A stretch of 64,000 nt of DNA, from assembly GCA_008694505.1 (NCBI GenBank), contig VZDJ01000216.1:2961539-3025538 (forward strand), in the 5' to 3' direction. Positions 11,070 through 24,726 of this stretch are shown here, piece by piece. Numbering within the stretch: the first letter of the stretch is position 1; each line of letters starts with the position of its first letter. Position numbers and translations under genes: made by a program. The notes under the pieces are model-generated. The model was not told the DNA's origin, made no database searches, and worked only from the letters and a program-made list of their open reading frames with translations. The DNA is from Cyanoderma ruficeps. Its lineage: Eukaryota > Chordata > Aves > Passeriformes > Timaliidae.

Positions 11070-14000
11070 TATCCAGGAGTCCTGGTCTGGGATCTAGGCT
11101 GGGATGGGAGGGGTGGACCCCCAACATAAGCTTGGGGTGGTGGGTTTACCAGCAGAAGGTACAGTGGGGTGCAGGCTGCTGTGCACCCACACTCAGGGAA
11201 GACCTGGCCCGCATAGCACAGCACAGACACAGCACACAGCTCCCACAGCTCATCTAGCAGTTTGGAAATTTCATGGCTTTCTGGAGAACAGAGCAGAAAC
11301 CGAGTCCATTCAACCCAATTAAAACTCCAGAGGAAGTGCAGAGAGGCAGGATGTAATTACCCGTGCTGGAATCCCAGTTTGGAACAGGAGGCAGAGCTCT
11401 CCTGATCAAATTAATCCCTGGTGTAACTCTGCCGAAGTTACACCAGGGCTATAATTGGCCTGAAACATTTTAACTATCTCATTTAATGTTATTCATGCTC
11501 TGCTGGAGATGAGAATGTTTATCCTAAGTGAGGGACTCTGATGCTCTGAAGCAATAATAGAGTGTGAGGCTTATGTGGTTTCTCATTTACAAGGATGCTA
11601 GGGAGGCCAGATTGCCACAGAGGATGCAGTAAATCTGGATTCCCCAAATCTTTAGCAATTTCTTCAGCTCCTGTGGTGGCTGGTTGTGCCATTGTCCTTC
11701 CTGCAGTGTGTTCACTCGCCCCCAACCCAGGCTACTTTTCCATCTCTTGGAGATATTGGGGGCTTGTACCCCATACCCAGCCAGGGGCAGGAATAGCAGA
11801 TGTAAAGTGATATGAGGGGGAATGGAAAGCACTGAGAGAGGTCTTCCAATATTAAAGCTTCTATAAATCATCAGCAGTGAGATTTCCCAGGGACAGACTG
11901 ATTCCTGTGATGCTAAAAGAGGGGATTTCCATCAATGAGGGCTGGCTCCCTGAGTCACTCCAGGGAAGCAGCCTCCAGGCTCCTGCAGAAGGAGCAGGGT
12001 CAGTGCTGCAGGTAGCTAAGCAAGCCCACAGAGCACCACAGTCCCTGCTGCCAGCTGGACACCCCATGGACAGTGTTTCCAGCTGCCAGCCCTGGGTTAT
12101 CCACCAGGATTATCCCAGGATGGTCTGAGTTCCCACGCCAGGAGAGACCTGAGCATGTTCCCTGCAGTGAGACAGTGAAGCACTGCCACCCTCCATGAGG
12201 AGCATCCCCCAGGAATCACGACCTGTGGTGGCAGTGCTGTCACTCAGCCCAAGCACACATCCTGCCACTTGCAAAGCAGAGCCTGCAGGTTACATTCCTC
12301 CTTTACCCAGCTGTACTCTGGCTGCTGCCCCCCTGCCAGGGATATCATTGGGCCCTGATTCTCTGCTGTGTGCCCTGAGTCCCTCCCTGCCCCAGCCCTG
12401 GCAGGTACCTCTGGCTGTGGGCTCTGCACCACCATTACCAGGCTTTTGGAGATTGCAATTATCTGTCTTTAAATGACACTTCCAATCCCCAAACTGCTTT
12501 TAAGCCAGACCCCTGGTCTTTCCCTCTGCTCTCATGCCAGGGGAAATGGCAGGAAAGGCAGATCTGTTTGTTCTGAAGCAATTTTTTAATACCCTCTAGC
12601 TTAGAAGCTCAAGCATTACAGTTCATTCCAGCTCCTCTCTGCTCCTCAGAGGATATTAGATCCTTCTTTTGATACTTCCTCACTCTTTGTAGATGTTACC
12701 CTAGTTTTAATTTTCAGGGCTTCCAGACTGTTTTTAACAGTGCTGAGCTTTCAAGTTGCTTCCTTCAAACTTTCTCCAGCCATGTTTTCTCAGAGCCTAA
12801 ATAGCTTTGATTATTCCCAGATGTTTTTGGTTTGTTAACCCCAGAACAGTATTGTGTAACAGCTTGGAAAGACGACTGGCAGCAGGGGTCCTGGGTTGTC
12901 TTTCCTTGTTCACCAAATCCCTTCCCAAGCAGAACATCGATGGGATTTCACCTTCAGAAGGAATGTCATTAGCAGCAACAGGACTGAAGGTGGCTGAAAT
13001 CCTCTTGCTGATAAAGATAACCCTCTGAAGGCATGGCTCATTTTCTTCACCCAGTTCCTCCTTATCCTCTGTGCTGAGACTTCAAACCAGGATGACATGT
13101 TGGGAAATGAATCTGCAGGGAAGCCTTTGAGCAAGACATTCCTGAGGCTGCCAGGCTGCACTAAATGGAAAATTGCTCACCTTCAGGCCAGGCTGGGCTC
13201 AGGCTGTGGCCATCCCTACTCGCCAGCCACCCAGATCTGCTCTGCTGGGGCCAAGTTTTCCTTGGCCCAGGAGGATGCCTGTGTATGTCCTGACAGGCCA
13301 GAGAGTGGGGAGTGAGGAGTTTTACACAACTGGCTGTGTTCCTAACAAACCTCTGCAGCCCTCCTGACTCCGGCAACCCCGCCGCTCCCATGTTTGAGCC
13401 ATTGCATTGCTAAACACTCATAAAAAACATCCCCATTCCCACTAGAAGAGAGTCAGGGCGTATCCGATCTGGCAGGAGATTCTTCTCAACCATCCATAAA
13501 TCTTCTCAAGATCACCCCAAATTTCCCGTATTTCTTGGTGCCTCCACCCACTCTGTTGGATCCTTGCACTTCCCTTTCTCAGCCCCGTGCTCAGCTCGGC
13601 AAAGCCCAAGGTTCCTGGGAAGGATGTGAATACATCCCATGGCATCTGCCTCTCATATGCAGAGGATCCCACCTAGGCAGGGCAAGGAGCAACAAAAGAA
13701 AGAGGAAAACAAGAAGGGGAAAATGAATAAAATCATAAAGACAGAATATTTTTTTAGCAGAGGGAAAAGCTGAGGGACAAATCGACCTACACCCTGGCAC
13801 ATCCCCATGACAGTGGTGTGGTACCCAGCCTTGCCACCTCGTACCAGCTGCAGCTGGGAAAGCAGGTGAGACACAAACCCACCACCATTCAGTCCTTGGA
13901 CTGCCAAGCTGACCTGCTGTGGGAAGACCCTGCCCCAAGGAAGACACCCATGCCACTGCCTGGGGCACTGAGTGTCTCAAAAACCCAGCCCCATCACAGC

Positions 14001-17000
14001 TGGGCACAGGCTGAGGAGATGTGCCTCAGGCCAGTCCTGTGAGAGCTGGTGGGACCAGGGCTGCACCCAGAGCTGCCTCAGGAGAGCAGGGAGGAGGCAG
14101 AGAGAGGAGGATCAGCAAGACAAGCTGTGAGTGAAGAGTGTCAGTGCTTGGAAAGCGCAACCAATTTGCTTTTAGTACAGTTCATGCCTCTCCAACAGTG
14201 CCTAGAATAACAAATTCCTTCCACCCTCCAAGCCTGAATGCTGGAGGAAGCTGCTGAGAAACTTAATTGATTAGCTGGATGCGTGCACAGAAAAAAATTG
14301 CTCAGCATCAAGGAAATCACTGTCTTGACAGTTAATGCAGACGCTGGTGGAAGATTAGAAAGACCAGCTGCAGCTTTTTATCACAAACTCCCTTCTTTTA
14401 GTCTGGGAACAAGGCAAGATCTGTTTTGATGGGACGACCCATTTTGCAGTGGTGCTGAGGGGCTGGAGCATCAGGGCTGTGCCCCCACACTGCACCCACC
14501 CAAGGCTCACTGGCCCTATTACCAGCACTGTCATCTTCAGATGCTGCAGGGCAAGGAGATAAGTTTTGGGCTCCTCTCACCCCACTCTCCAGCCCCAGAT
14601 ATTCCTATCAATCCTGGCAGCCTCTGAGCAGCAGGAAGAGACGCCCTGAGAGCAATTTCAGCATCCACAGTGCAGAGGACACAGCTGAGCATGCTGGAGG
14701 AGCTGAGTTTCCAGATGCCTCACAGCATCCTCTCCAGCCCTTCAGAACATCTCCCCACCCCAGTCCCTGCCTAGGCTTGCTGCTTTGCTCTCAGCATCTC
14801 CAGCTCTGCCCTGCCTGCCACAGGGTCACCACCTGCAATTCTGTCACCACACAAGATTGCTTTCTCAGTTTGGCAAAAGAAAACAGGAAGCCAAAGGCCC
14901 ACAGGGGCTGTGAACTTGCCTGTCATGTTCTCTGACAGTACCAAAACCTTTTGCTGCTTGTGTTTTTCCCAAACTGTCGCTGCTTGTCACACCCTTTGTT
15001 CAAACCTATGATCCTGAAATCTTTCCTGAGCCCTCAGCAAAACAAATGGAGAGAGCATGGTCTGTTCTCCACAGGGATCAGACACCACCTCAATAGCAAT
15101 GAGACTGACAGTGTCAAAGCTTCCCACAGCAGGAACAGCCAAGCGTGCATGCCTGTGCTCCAGGGCTGCCAGAGGTGGGAGGAAGCAGCCTGCTAACCCC
15201 CAGCTTCCTCCTCTCCCTCAAGCTACTCAGCTCCTGAGGTATTTGGCTCAGGAAAAGATGAAAGGGGAACGAAAGGGCTCGGCCCTCCTGTTTGCTGTCT
15301 GCTGAGAGAGCTCAGAACTGCTCTCCTGTCCCCCGTTTCCCCTATTGCTGCTATGTGACCTGAGCAGCCCAGAGGCATTTTAGTCATGGTGCATTCCTAG
15401 AACAGCATCGGTTTTCTGGCTCAAAACGGGAACAGCTGCCAAAAAACAAATCTTCCCCTGTTGTCTGGCACTTTTCTTGGGTGGAACAAAACTTCTTGAA
15501 ACCCCAGGGGAAAAGCCACCAGATCTCAGCAGCAGCAAACCCCATCCCACTCCAGCCCATCCCCTCCAGGGTTTTTGCAGCATGAGGGGCCTCAGACAGA
15601 GACTAATGAACGTGGTGATCACATCCATACGGCACCACTTTGAGAGCCTTGAGTCAAACAGGAGGTGAAGAGAGATCTGATCTTTAGCTGAAAGCAGTGC
15701 TGTGGGGAACAGTGCACCCTAGCTGAACCCCCCAGCATCCAAGTCCAGCTGTGTCCAGTGTCCTCCTACCTGCTCAGGCAGGTAGTTGTCACTATTTTAA
15801 CTGGGCAGAGTACAGGCAGGTAGGTGGTGCTGAAATGGAGCACATTAAGTTCACACATGACTTGCTGTGAAAGAATTTTTGAGGCTTGTCAGAGAAGAGA
15901 GGAGAAGAGAAGTTTGTCCCCAGGTGCTGTGAGTAAACCTGGTGCTATCAGAATCAAACTGGTGACTGCTGACGCAGGGGGTTGCATAGGCTGAGCGTGG
16001 ATTGCATGTGGAGGTATCTGTGTCCATGGGATTTCTGTGTGCTTGAATAGCAGAGCTCCCAGATGAACATAACCCTTTCCCCATGAAGGTTAATATCTCT
16101 CCCAGGTATTAACCAAATGTGGGACGGAGCCTGCATGCTCCCTGCCATGCTCACCAATTTCTTCACATATTGCTGTGGTTTGGCAGGGCTGGAAGGAGGG
16201 AGATAGTCAGAGATAGCCAGAAGAAAATTGAGGAAAATGTTTCTGGAGGCCTAGAACCTGCTGAGACACACAAGCAGCCTCAAAGCACGTGGCTTCTTGC
16301 CCCTTTCAGCTGAAGGAACAATGCTTGCTCTGTGTTCGCTCACATCTTGAATGTGATAGATAGAATAAGGACAGAAATATTGGCAAGCCAGTTTCTTGGA
16401 GGGCTTATTCCAGCTGACACCTGCTCCTTGCTGATAACAGGGTTCCACCCTCAGTCATAGTGCAGAAGGCAGCCTTCAGACAATATGAAGGCAATATGTT
16501 TTTCTTGTTCCCCCTGATTGAGACTGAGGCTTATCTTGAAATCATCCACTGCAGTTAGTGCTCAGCAGTCGCAGTCTGACAGAAATGGGTCTGATGGAGG
16601 TTCAGCTTCACCTTCTCAGTGATCATTTTAGCAGGATATGCAGGAGCAGGCTCAGTCAGCAGCACCGCTGGTTCACTCAGGTCAGGGCAGTTTCTCTGAC
16701 CATGAGGATTTTTAGGCAGGAAGCACGTAGAGTTCACAGCTAGGACAGGTGCAGCGCTGATCTGCTAAAGCCTAAGGCAGCAACACCAGGTTAGCCCCAC
16801 TTAAGATGCATTAAGGTTTTCTGTGAAGGTAACATGAAGTTCACATTGCAACACGCATCACCTCCCTGCTCACTGAGATTCCCGGGAGATTGCTGAGAGT
16901 GCTTCAGAGTGCTGACTGCAGGCAAGTCACGACAGTGCTTTAGCTTGTTAGCTGGAGATGACAGTGAAGGCCAACCCTTGAAAGATCAAGAATTCCTTTG

Positions 17001-19300
17001 TGATCCAGGCTTTCAGGCCAGGTTTACACAACAAGCCAGTTCCAGCAAGCCTAGACTGCAGCTTCTCCTTCTGTTTCTTGGCTAGCCCAGGCCGTTCTGC
17101 TACAACAACACAAGCAAAGTCCACTGTCACAAACACCATCTGCTGAAGAGGAGGAAGGTTTCACACTGTGTCAGTCTCTTTTATCTCAGTGTAGGCTCTG
17201 CACAGGAGCTGGCTGAAGTTAGAAAAGCAAAGGAGACCCCAGAAACAGCTTTTCCTGGTGCTGTCTGTGGGCAGATTTGAGTAGAAGAGGACTCCAGGGA
17301 GGAAGGACAGCACACAAGCAGCTGGTTCATCACATCACTCTTCAGGCTTGGTTCAAAATAGCATCAGAGTTTTCCCCCCCAAACTACATGAAATCCCAGG
17401 CAACAGGAGCAGCCCTGCTCAAGAGCTAAGCCAGCCCAGCTGATCTCAGTCTTTCTGTTTTGGATCAGGTCACTCCAGAAACAGAAGCAGCAAGACCCAG
17501 GCTGGGACTGGCTGTATGAGGAACCATCATTTACATCCTTCTCCCATATTTACAGAGGAACAGCCACATACACCTCAACAGCAGCCAGGCTTCTTTAGCC
17601 ACCCAACAGGTACTTGAGCTCCTCTGGAAACAGCATCTTCAGATCACAGCCCAGCACCATTGTCAGACTGAACAGCTGAGGCAGGAATGTCATTCCAGAG
17701 GCTGTAGAGCAAATACAGGAGATCAGAGCACATTCCTGTAGCACTAAAGGTTGCACACAGTGGACAAAGCAATTCAGAGCAGAGAGCAGCCACCCAGCCC
17801 TGAGTGCTGAGGAGATCTACACCCCACAGCTGGGCATGGGGCTGAGCAGGATTGGGCCAGAAGGACACCAGGGCAACACAAGACTAAGCAGGAGCACAAA
17901 CTCCTTCCCTGGTTGGACAGGAGCAGAGCAAGTAGGACTGAGCAGAAGCAAGACCTGACTGGGGCCTGGGGACCAGCTGAGACCTTGGGCAAGTTGGTGG
18001 GGAGTATGGTTTTCCTCTGCTCCCCAGGGACTTGTTTCTCATCTTTTTTCCTCATGGATCGTTTTCCCAGTCCGAAGTCTCCCTCATGCTGAGCAGGATC
18101 CCCTCCTTTCCCTGAGAGCCCACACCAATGATGGGCCTGCTCCAGGACTGATGCTCCAGGGTTTGGGATCTGGGACCCAGGGCATCAGGTCTGCATGGAG
18201 GCTGCAGAGCAGCCACGGATCTCCAGCAGCCTGCAATGCCCAGTGCTTCAGATCAATTCCCTCTCAGACTGGAGCCAAACCAGGATGCAGCTCCAGCTCT
18301 TCAACAGCAAAAAGCTGAATTAGTTGAAGTCATGGTGCCAGCTGTGTATTTAAACAGGAATTACATAGGGTTTTTGCTGTGGTAATGCAGCAGGTGCTGG
18401 CAGTGCTGCTAAGACAGATGAGGAATGGTGGGCAGTGGGCTGGAACGGAGAGGTGCTCAGGGAACAGGGGAGCTCCTGATTCCTGCCCTGCTCACATGTA
18501 GGAAAGGTATCCAGCAGTCAGCCAGCCTTGCTCCTTTGAGTTCCCTGGCTCCTGCTGAGCTTTGGCCACCATAAATCTTAGGTCTGGGAAAGCAAAACAC
18601 CGCTGGGAGTGAGGACTCACAGCCACTCACCCCTAGCAGAGGTGCCCTGGCCATGAACTGGGATCCTACGGCATGAGGCCCTGACCAAAGACAGACATCA
18701 AAGGTGGTGCCCATGCCAAACTGCAGCCTCTTGGAAGAAGATGTTTGGGAAGTGATTATGAATTTGGAGCCTCCCAAAGCAGGCTAGCAGCTGGATCTTC
18801 TGGATGAATAAAACCCTGCCAAAAATTAAGATCTGTTTCTGCAAAGCTGAAACAGCAAACTTGTTTGTCTTTCCTCCTTCCCCTCACAACCACCTTGTTT
18901 TAAACATTTACAGAGACCTTTATACTGTTTAAATAATGATTGGGGTGGAGGGGGGTTGTTTCCAGGTTTTTTTGCCAGCTGCTCCAAGTCAGCAGCACTT
19001 CACATGCAACTTCTGGAAAAGCAGGTGCTGCGGTTTGTGACAGTACCACCCACACTGTCCTGGCTCCCCCTGCCTCACCTTGCCTGCCCCACAGCTGCTC
19101 CAGCAGAAGGGACCCCCGTGATCCCCCTAACCCTCAGTCCTGCATCCCCAGAAGGAGGAGACACCCTGAGACCTGCTGCAGCAGTTCCCTCCTCTGCAGT
19201 GTGCTGGGCGCAGCCCCTCGTTTGTGGGATAAAGGGGTGCATGTCCAGCTCTCCACACGCACCCCAAGCCCTCAGCAGCATTTCTCAGGCAGCCACGGTG
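11070..19300. other. long intergenic stretch, no gene recognised
   Basis: Unique-looking sequence with many short open frames on both strands, none with a recognised domain or consistent splice sites. A 63-codon minus-strand frame (16948-17139) is Lys/Leu-rich with no recognised domain. Confidence 0.4.
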
Positions 19301-19324
19301 GGGCTTTCTCCCCCTGACCTTGGG

Positions 19325-19460
19325 AGGAGAGGTGGAGGAGGATGCCGGAGCAGCTGAGCGCTCCCATCGCCGAGCACAAGCGCTACGGAAGATTAGCCAT
19401 CTCCCGCGGAGCGTGTTCTCCCGCCCACCTCCTTCAGCAGCGAGGAGATGACAGCTGAGG
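19325..19460. promoter_or_regulatory. small CpG-rich islet
   Basis: CpG density rises locally (for example ATCGCCGAGCACAAGCGCTA) between CpG-poor flanks. A possible regulatory element, with no transcript evidence. Confidence 0.25.
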
Positions 19461-22400
19461 GAAGAGAAGAGAGCACTCGAGAAGTGCAGGGAGGGGGGAG
19501 ATGGCTGAAGACAGACCGACCTTGCAGCAACAGCACCGCAGCAGTGTGGTGGTAGCTCGATCAGAAAGAAAGGCATGTGAGCCTCTCCCTTGTAGGCAGG
19601 TCTCCAGGAGTCTGGGGGTTGTGTTGGGCTGACTGAGTTTTATTTGCAACCTGTGGGGAAAGGGAACGAGGAAGGCTGTCCAGGAGAGCTGGAGGCTTTC
19701 TGCAGGATGTTTGGATTGAGTGAAAGGACAGAGACGTGAATATGAGACATGCTGGGGAAGCAGGATGTGGGATAGAGAAAATGTTTATACAGTCAAACTC
19801 AGGCTAATCCATGGGAGGCTTTAGAGACCATAAAAACCATCTGCAAGTGGATAGATCACATTCTGGAGGAAAACAATGGTTTAAAACAACACTACGCTCT
19901 TTGATCTACTCTGAAGAGATCACACTTGTGAACCTGAAGACAAGGCTAGGATAAGTAGATCCATGACTTCTATCCATACAGTGAGGGTTGATAGAAAAGG
20001 CCATTTTGGTCTCTTCCTGTACAGGAACTTGGGGCCACCAAACAAAACCACCAGGAGCCAGACATGCAGCAAACAAAAGGAAGCTGGTCCCTCTCCTCCC
20101 CACAGGAGGGAATGGCTGTTACAGATTCACTGAGCAAGTTCAGGGAGAACAAAGTTACTGAAATGTCAGTTCCAGAGAACACTCAGCAGCGGGGCAGTGA
20201 ACTGACCTCTAGCTCTCAGAACCTGCACCCCTCAAATGGCTGGTGGCTGGAAAGGTGCAGGGAGACGTACCGTAAGTAATTGCTGCTCCTGCCTTCCCCA
20301 GGCATTCATTTGGGGCACCTCTTGGAAAAATGACATGAGTCTGGGTGGCCCTTGGTCTGATGCCCTGCAGCAGGGCTCCTTCAAGCAGATGTCACTGGGA
20401 AACTGTTCTCAAGAAACCTTTTTACAGGCAGCAGGAGGAATAACCACTGTCCTTTAACCAGCTGCTCTCTGTCATCTTCAAAAGCCTCAGTTTACCTTCA
20501 GACTTGGTCAAATTAGGCATTTGACCTGCTTTCCCTGCATAAGGGCAAGAAAAATTATCCAAAAGGTCCCGAAATAATGTGTCCTTTCATAATTTAAACA
20601 TCTTGTTTCCCATTAAGCAATGAAAGCGGCAGAGTAGCTATTCTCAAAAGTACCTCAAAACAATTATCTTCTTCCTCTGGAATAAATAGTGGGAAGCAAG
20701 AGGTGAGCCAGAGATATGGCATTTGCAATTCTCCATTTTCCATCTGCAGGAGGAAGAAATGTTGATTTGCATTGTGCTCTGACACAACTGCTTGACCTCA
20801 GTGCAGCTTATGCTAATTACTTGCAAGAAAATGTTTGTTTGTTCCTTGTGTGCCCAGCATATTTCTGGTATCTGAGGCTGATAGATGAAATATTGCTTAT
20901 AGCACAGTGCAGATGGGGATGGCTGAACCAATGGCTGGTTGGCCGAGTAATCCAAGCAAACAGAAACACTGTGATTAAAGAGGGCCTGACAAGTTCCTTG
21001 TTAATATTCTCTAGGTATTTTTATACCAACTCACTCCCTTTCTGCTTACCGTGCTGTAATCACTCAAACTGACACAGAAAACAGAGAGAAGATCCATCTC
21101 TTTGCCCAAAGCAAGGACAACTCTCCTTTCCTGGCTCATCTAACTTGGCCTAAAAGGAAATCTCTCTCCTGGTCTCAGTAGCTTTACAATGTTAAAGTTT
21201 TCCTGCTACCTTTGGGTGCATTTGTGTAGCTGTAAACATCTCCCATCCCCGAGTGTGCTCAGAGGGTGTGTATTTCAATTAAACATGCTCATCCATGAAG
21301 AAGCTGAATTCCTGCTGCTACTGTTCAACAAATGCATCAGTCTGGCCCCAGGATTTATCTGTGCATGCACTGCCATTGGAACATTTCGTGTGTGTTCTCT
21401 GTTCTGGTCACTCCTCCAGGGAGCTGGGAATGGAATCTGGGTCTCTCGGACAAGATGGTCACTTTGCCTGGCTGGGACACAGACCTGAAGGATCAAAAGT
21501 GTTGATCAGCTTGTCTCCATCCCACTGACACAATCTTCTCAAGATCCACCTTGTGTTGTGCTCAAAAAACAGTACCTTGAGACTGGCTTTATTGCACTGT
21601 GCCCAAAACTCAGTTGAGAAAGAGGGAAAGAAGCAGGAGGAGCAGCTGAGTGGCTGGAGCTGCAATTTCTCCAGCACCACCAGGAGAAGGGGGAACATTT
21701 TCTCTTCTCAACTTGCACCATCCATCCCAGAGAAGCCATCCCTTCTTTGCACAGGTATTCTGTAAGCATAAAGCTCTTGTTATTCAGTGCACAGGCCTCC
21801 AGTTACAGCAGAGCATTCCTGAGCCTGCTGAAGTTCTACATAAGCACACGAGACATGCTGAGGAATGGGCTTAGGTTTAAACGTGTATTTAATATTAAAT
21901 GAAGGCTTAAGAGCTTTGCTGCCAGGAGCAGGGAAGGATGTTTTGTTTGCAGTGTGCCTTGTCCTGTGTGGAAAGACATTGCTTGTCTGCTGCTGAGCTC
22001 CAAAGAGCCTTTCTGCCATTTCAGGGGACTGATTTGAAGCAGCTGACACCAGGATCTAGGACCTTGTGGCAGGCTTTTTTTTTTTTTTTTAAGTAGTACA
22101 GATCTTTTCTCTCGGAAGTCTGGCACCTGAAATACCAGCAAGCAATCTCCAGCCTTACCCTGCAGGGACTATTTTTGTTGGGCAGCATTTCTGACAGAAA
22201 CAAGCATCAATCCCTGCACCTCAGCATCTCCTTGTGCTCTGTGCACAGAAGCCTGGCAAGGGGCTGGGGTCTGCCAGGGGGGAACTGGCCTTTTAATGGG
22301 TTCAAACACCCTGGCTGCTTCCCTCTGGCCATATGTCGAAGATAACCACACCAAAGCATCTCTGAACTCTCAGATGTTTTGTTTCTCCAGGCTTTGTGGA

Positions 22401-23750
22401 GCCCTGTCTGCGGGGTGGGACCGGGGCAGGCAGAGGGGAAATCAGGAGGAAATCAAATTACTGTCAATAAGCATGGAGAGTTTCTCCCTCGAGGGATTTA
22501 CAGGCAGCTGAGGGAAGAAATGGGTGGAAAACTGAGAGATGACCTTGTCCTTCAATCTGAGCATGGGATCAATGCCCAGCTGAAGATGGAGTGGTTCTGT
22601 CATTGATTTCCATTTGTTTTTCCATTCTTGCCTCCTCTGTTAGATACTGATCTCTCATATGATTTGTGGGACGATGCAATCCCCTCCAAATCCTCTGCAG
22701 GGAAATTGAGAGCAGGCCCCAAAAGTTCACGTTTTTTTCTTTTCTTACTTGTTCTACCTTTCAGAGACTGGAGCAAGAAAATACCATAGCTGATGGAGAT
22801 TGGCCACAGGAAATCTATCCAAATTATGTCCAAACTGCCCTTGGGAGCAGCACTGTAGCTTCCTGAGGAAGGACAGTATATTCAAACACAACCCTCAGAC
22901 CAGGCTGTAACTTCCTTCACGTCTCGAAAGGTTCACAGACCCTCAGAAAAGCCACCACCACATCCCGCTGATCTCGGGGAGGCTCTGCCGTGTCCTGCAG
23001 CTCCCGGTGAAGGTTCCATGCCAGAGATCTGTGGGACATGGTCGCCCTCTAAAGGGAAGAGCTGAGAAAACTCGATTAATTCCCACACGGGCAAAGTTGC
23101 AGAGAATTAGGAAAGCGTGGGCATGGGCGAGGCGATGGCTGTCCCTCTTCACCCAGAGTCTTTGTTCTGACTCCAAGATATCCTTGGAAACATTATCCGT
23201 GCACTGCAAACATAAATTATTACATCCAATCGACTGCACTCTTAGCTCATGCTGTTCTCCCAAGTTTTAATTGTTGAGTCCATTCATTACTTGGTACCTG
23301 GCAGAGCTTATCCTTTTATAGGCACACAAGAGCTCTGTGGGCTCAGTGGCTTCCATCCAAAAATCAAGACAGTGGCAAATCCCTCAGCACATCCAAATTA
23401 CATCTTCTGTCCTTCTGGGATCTGAACTCTGCTTAAAGAGGATTTTAGTTGTTTTATTTTTTAAAACTTGCCTCCCTTGGGGCCTTAAAGGGCTAATTCT
23501 AGTTGAATTAGATGGGTTACATTTGCTTATTTAGGAAGCTAAAAGCAGCCAGGCAGATCGCCAGCCAAATCTTCATGGAGCAAAGGCTACTTCAGCGAAG
23601 GCTGTGTTGATTACTGCTGTTCTGTACCAGCATCTGCCTTCCTACCAGGCCAAACACTCATTCCACAGGCTCCTGTGGGGCAGGAAGACTCTCGTGTCCT
23701 CATGTCAGAGCCCAGGACTCCCTGCAGGCTGCTCTTCCCAGCCAAGACAG
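19461..23750. other. intergenic, no gene recognised
   Basis: Includes an AT-rich block (about 20560-21060) with TAATTA-like and GCTAATTAC-like sites, and a poly-T run (22076-22090). No exon structure seen. Confidence 0.4.
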
Positions 23751-23752
23751 TA

Positions 23753-23915
23753 TTTGGGGTTTCTGTATCTGGTGGAGGGCACAGACAGGACAGCATTTGG
23801 GGTTTCTGTATCTGGTGGGGGGCACAGACAGGACAGCATTTGGGGTTTCTGTATCTGGTGGGGGGCACAGACAGGACAGCATTTGGCGTTTCTGTATCTA
23901 GCAGGGGGCACAGAG
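23753..23915 (+). repeat. 43-bp minisatellite, about 3.8 units
   Basis: Units start at 23753, 23796, 23839 and 23882, an exact 43-base period built on 'tttggggtttctgtatctgg' followed by a GGGCACAGACAGGACAGCA-type half. Units differ by only a few bases, the last being most diverged. The period is not a multiple of three, so it does not encode a protein repeat. Confidence 0.95.
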
Positions 23916-23919
23916 GGCT

Positions 23920-24725
23920 GAGGAGCACCACAGCCAGCTGCTTCTATTGGAAGCGGCTTAGTTATGACATCCCGTTGGCATTTCTCTACAGCCTTCTTGC
24001 ACTTTTTTTTTGGTTTTGTTTTTTTTAAAGCCTCCTGCAGCCTGCTGACTTTTTAAAAGAAATTTTAAGAAACAGCATGGGCCATTCTGGAGAGCAAAGG
24101 GCATGTGGGAATTTGGCAACTTTCCATGAGTACACCTCTGATCCAAACACCCCAAGGGACCACGAATCCTGCACTTCCCAGGCATTTCAGGGGTGACACT
24201 GGGGTTGGCATCTGAACTTAGACTTGTCTGCTTTCAAATTCTGGTTTGTTGGCTTTCCATTCCCATTCACTGGAGATTTTTACCACAAGGATAGATAAGC
24301 CTTTGAGGTGAGAAAGTAGATATTAGCAGTTCTTATGTTTCTTCTCTTTGGTTCTGTTTGCACTTTGTTAATGTTCACACAGACTTCATATACAAACTAA
24401 ATAAAATTATCCATAGTTTCTTATGTAATTTCATTTATATATTCATATATAGGCTAAATAGGATCCTGTGGATTTCATGTCAGGTTCTAACAGCAAAGGA
24501 CAATCACAGCACATCTTGGAAGCATCACACATTCAAAGCATGGTGCATACATTCGCTAACTAATCTCTGACTAACCCCTGATTTCCAGCTAATAATTAGC
24601 CCCTTCCTCCATGAGCTAATGTATGTTCAGCATTTCGAAGCATTCAGCCTACTAAGAACAATTATATGTGTCTCCCTAATGAACAGGGGACATGAGGAAT
24701 TAATAAATAATTAGTAAACACTATT
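23920..24725. other. AT-rich flank upstream of SNHG16 promoter
   Basis: AT-rich sequence with T-runs (24002-24026) and no coding potential; it changes sharply to GC-rich sequence near 24727. Confidence 0.4.
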
Positions 24726-24726
24726 A

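Noticed and set aside
16948..17139. 63-codon Lys/Leu-rich minus-strand frame
   Set aside because: Suspected pseudogene, but no family recognised and no supporting structure.
23753..23915. CRISPR-like direct repeats
   Set aside because: Contiguous 43-base units without spacers in a vertebrate genome; a minisatellite.
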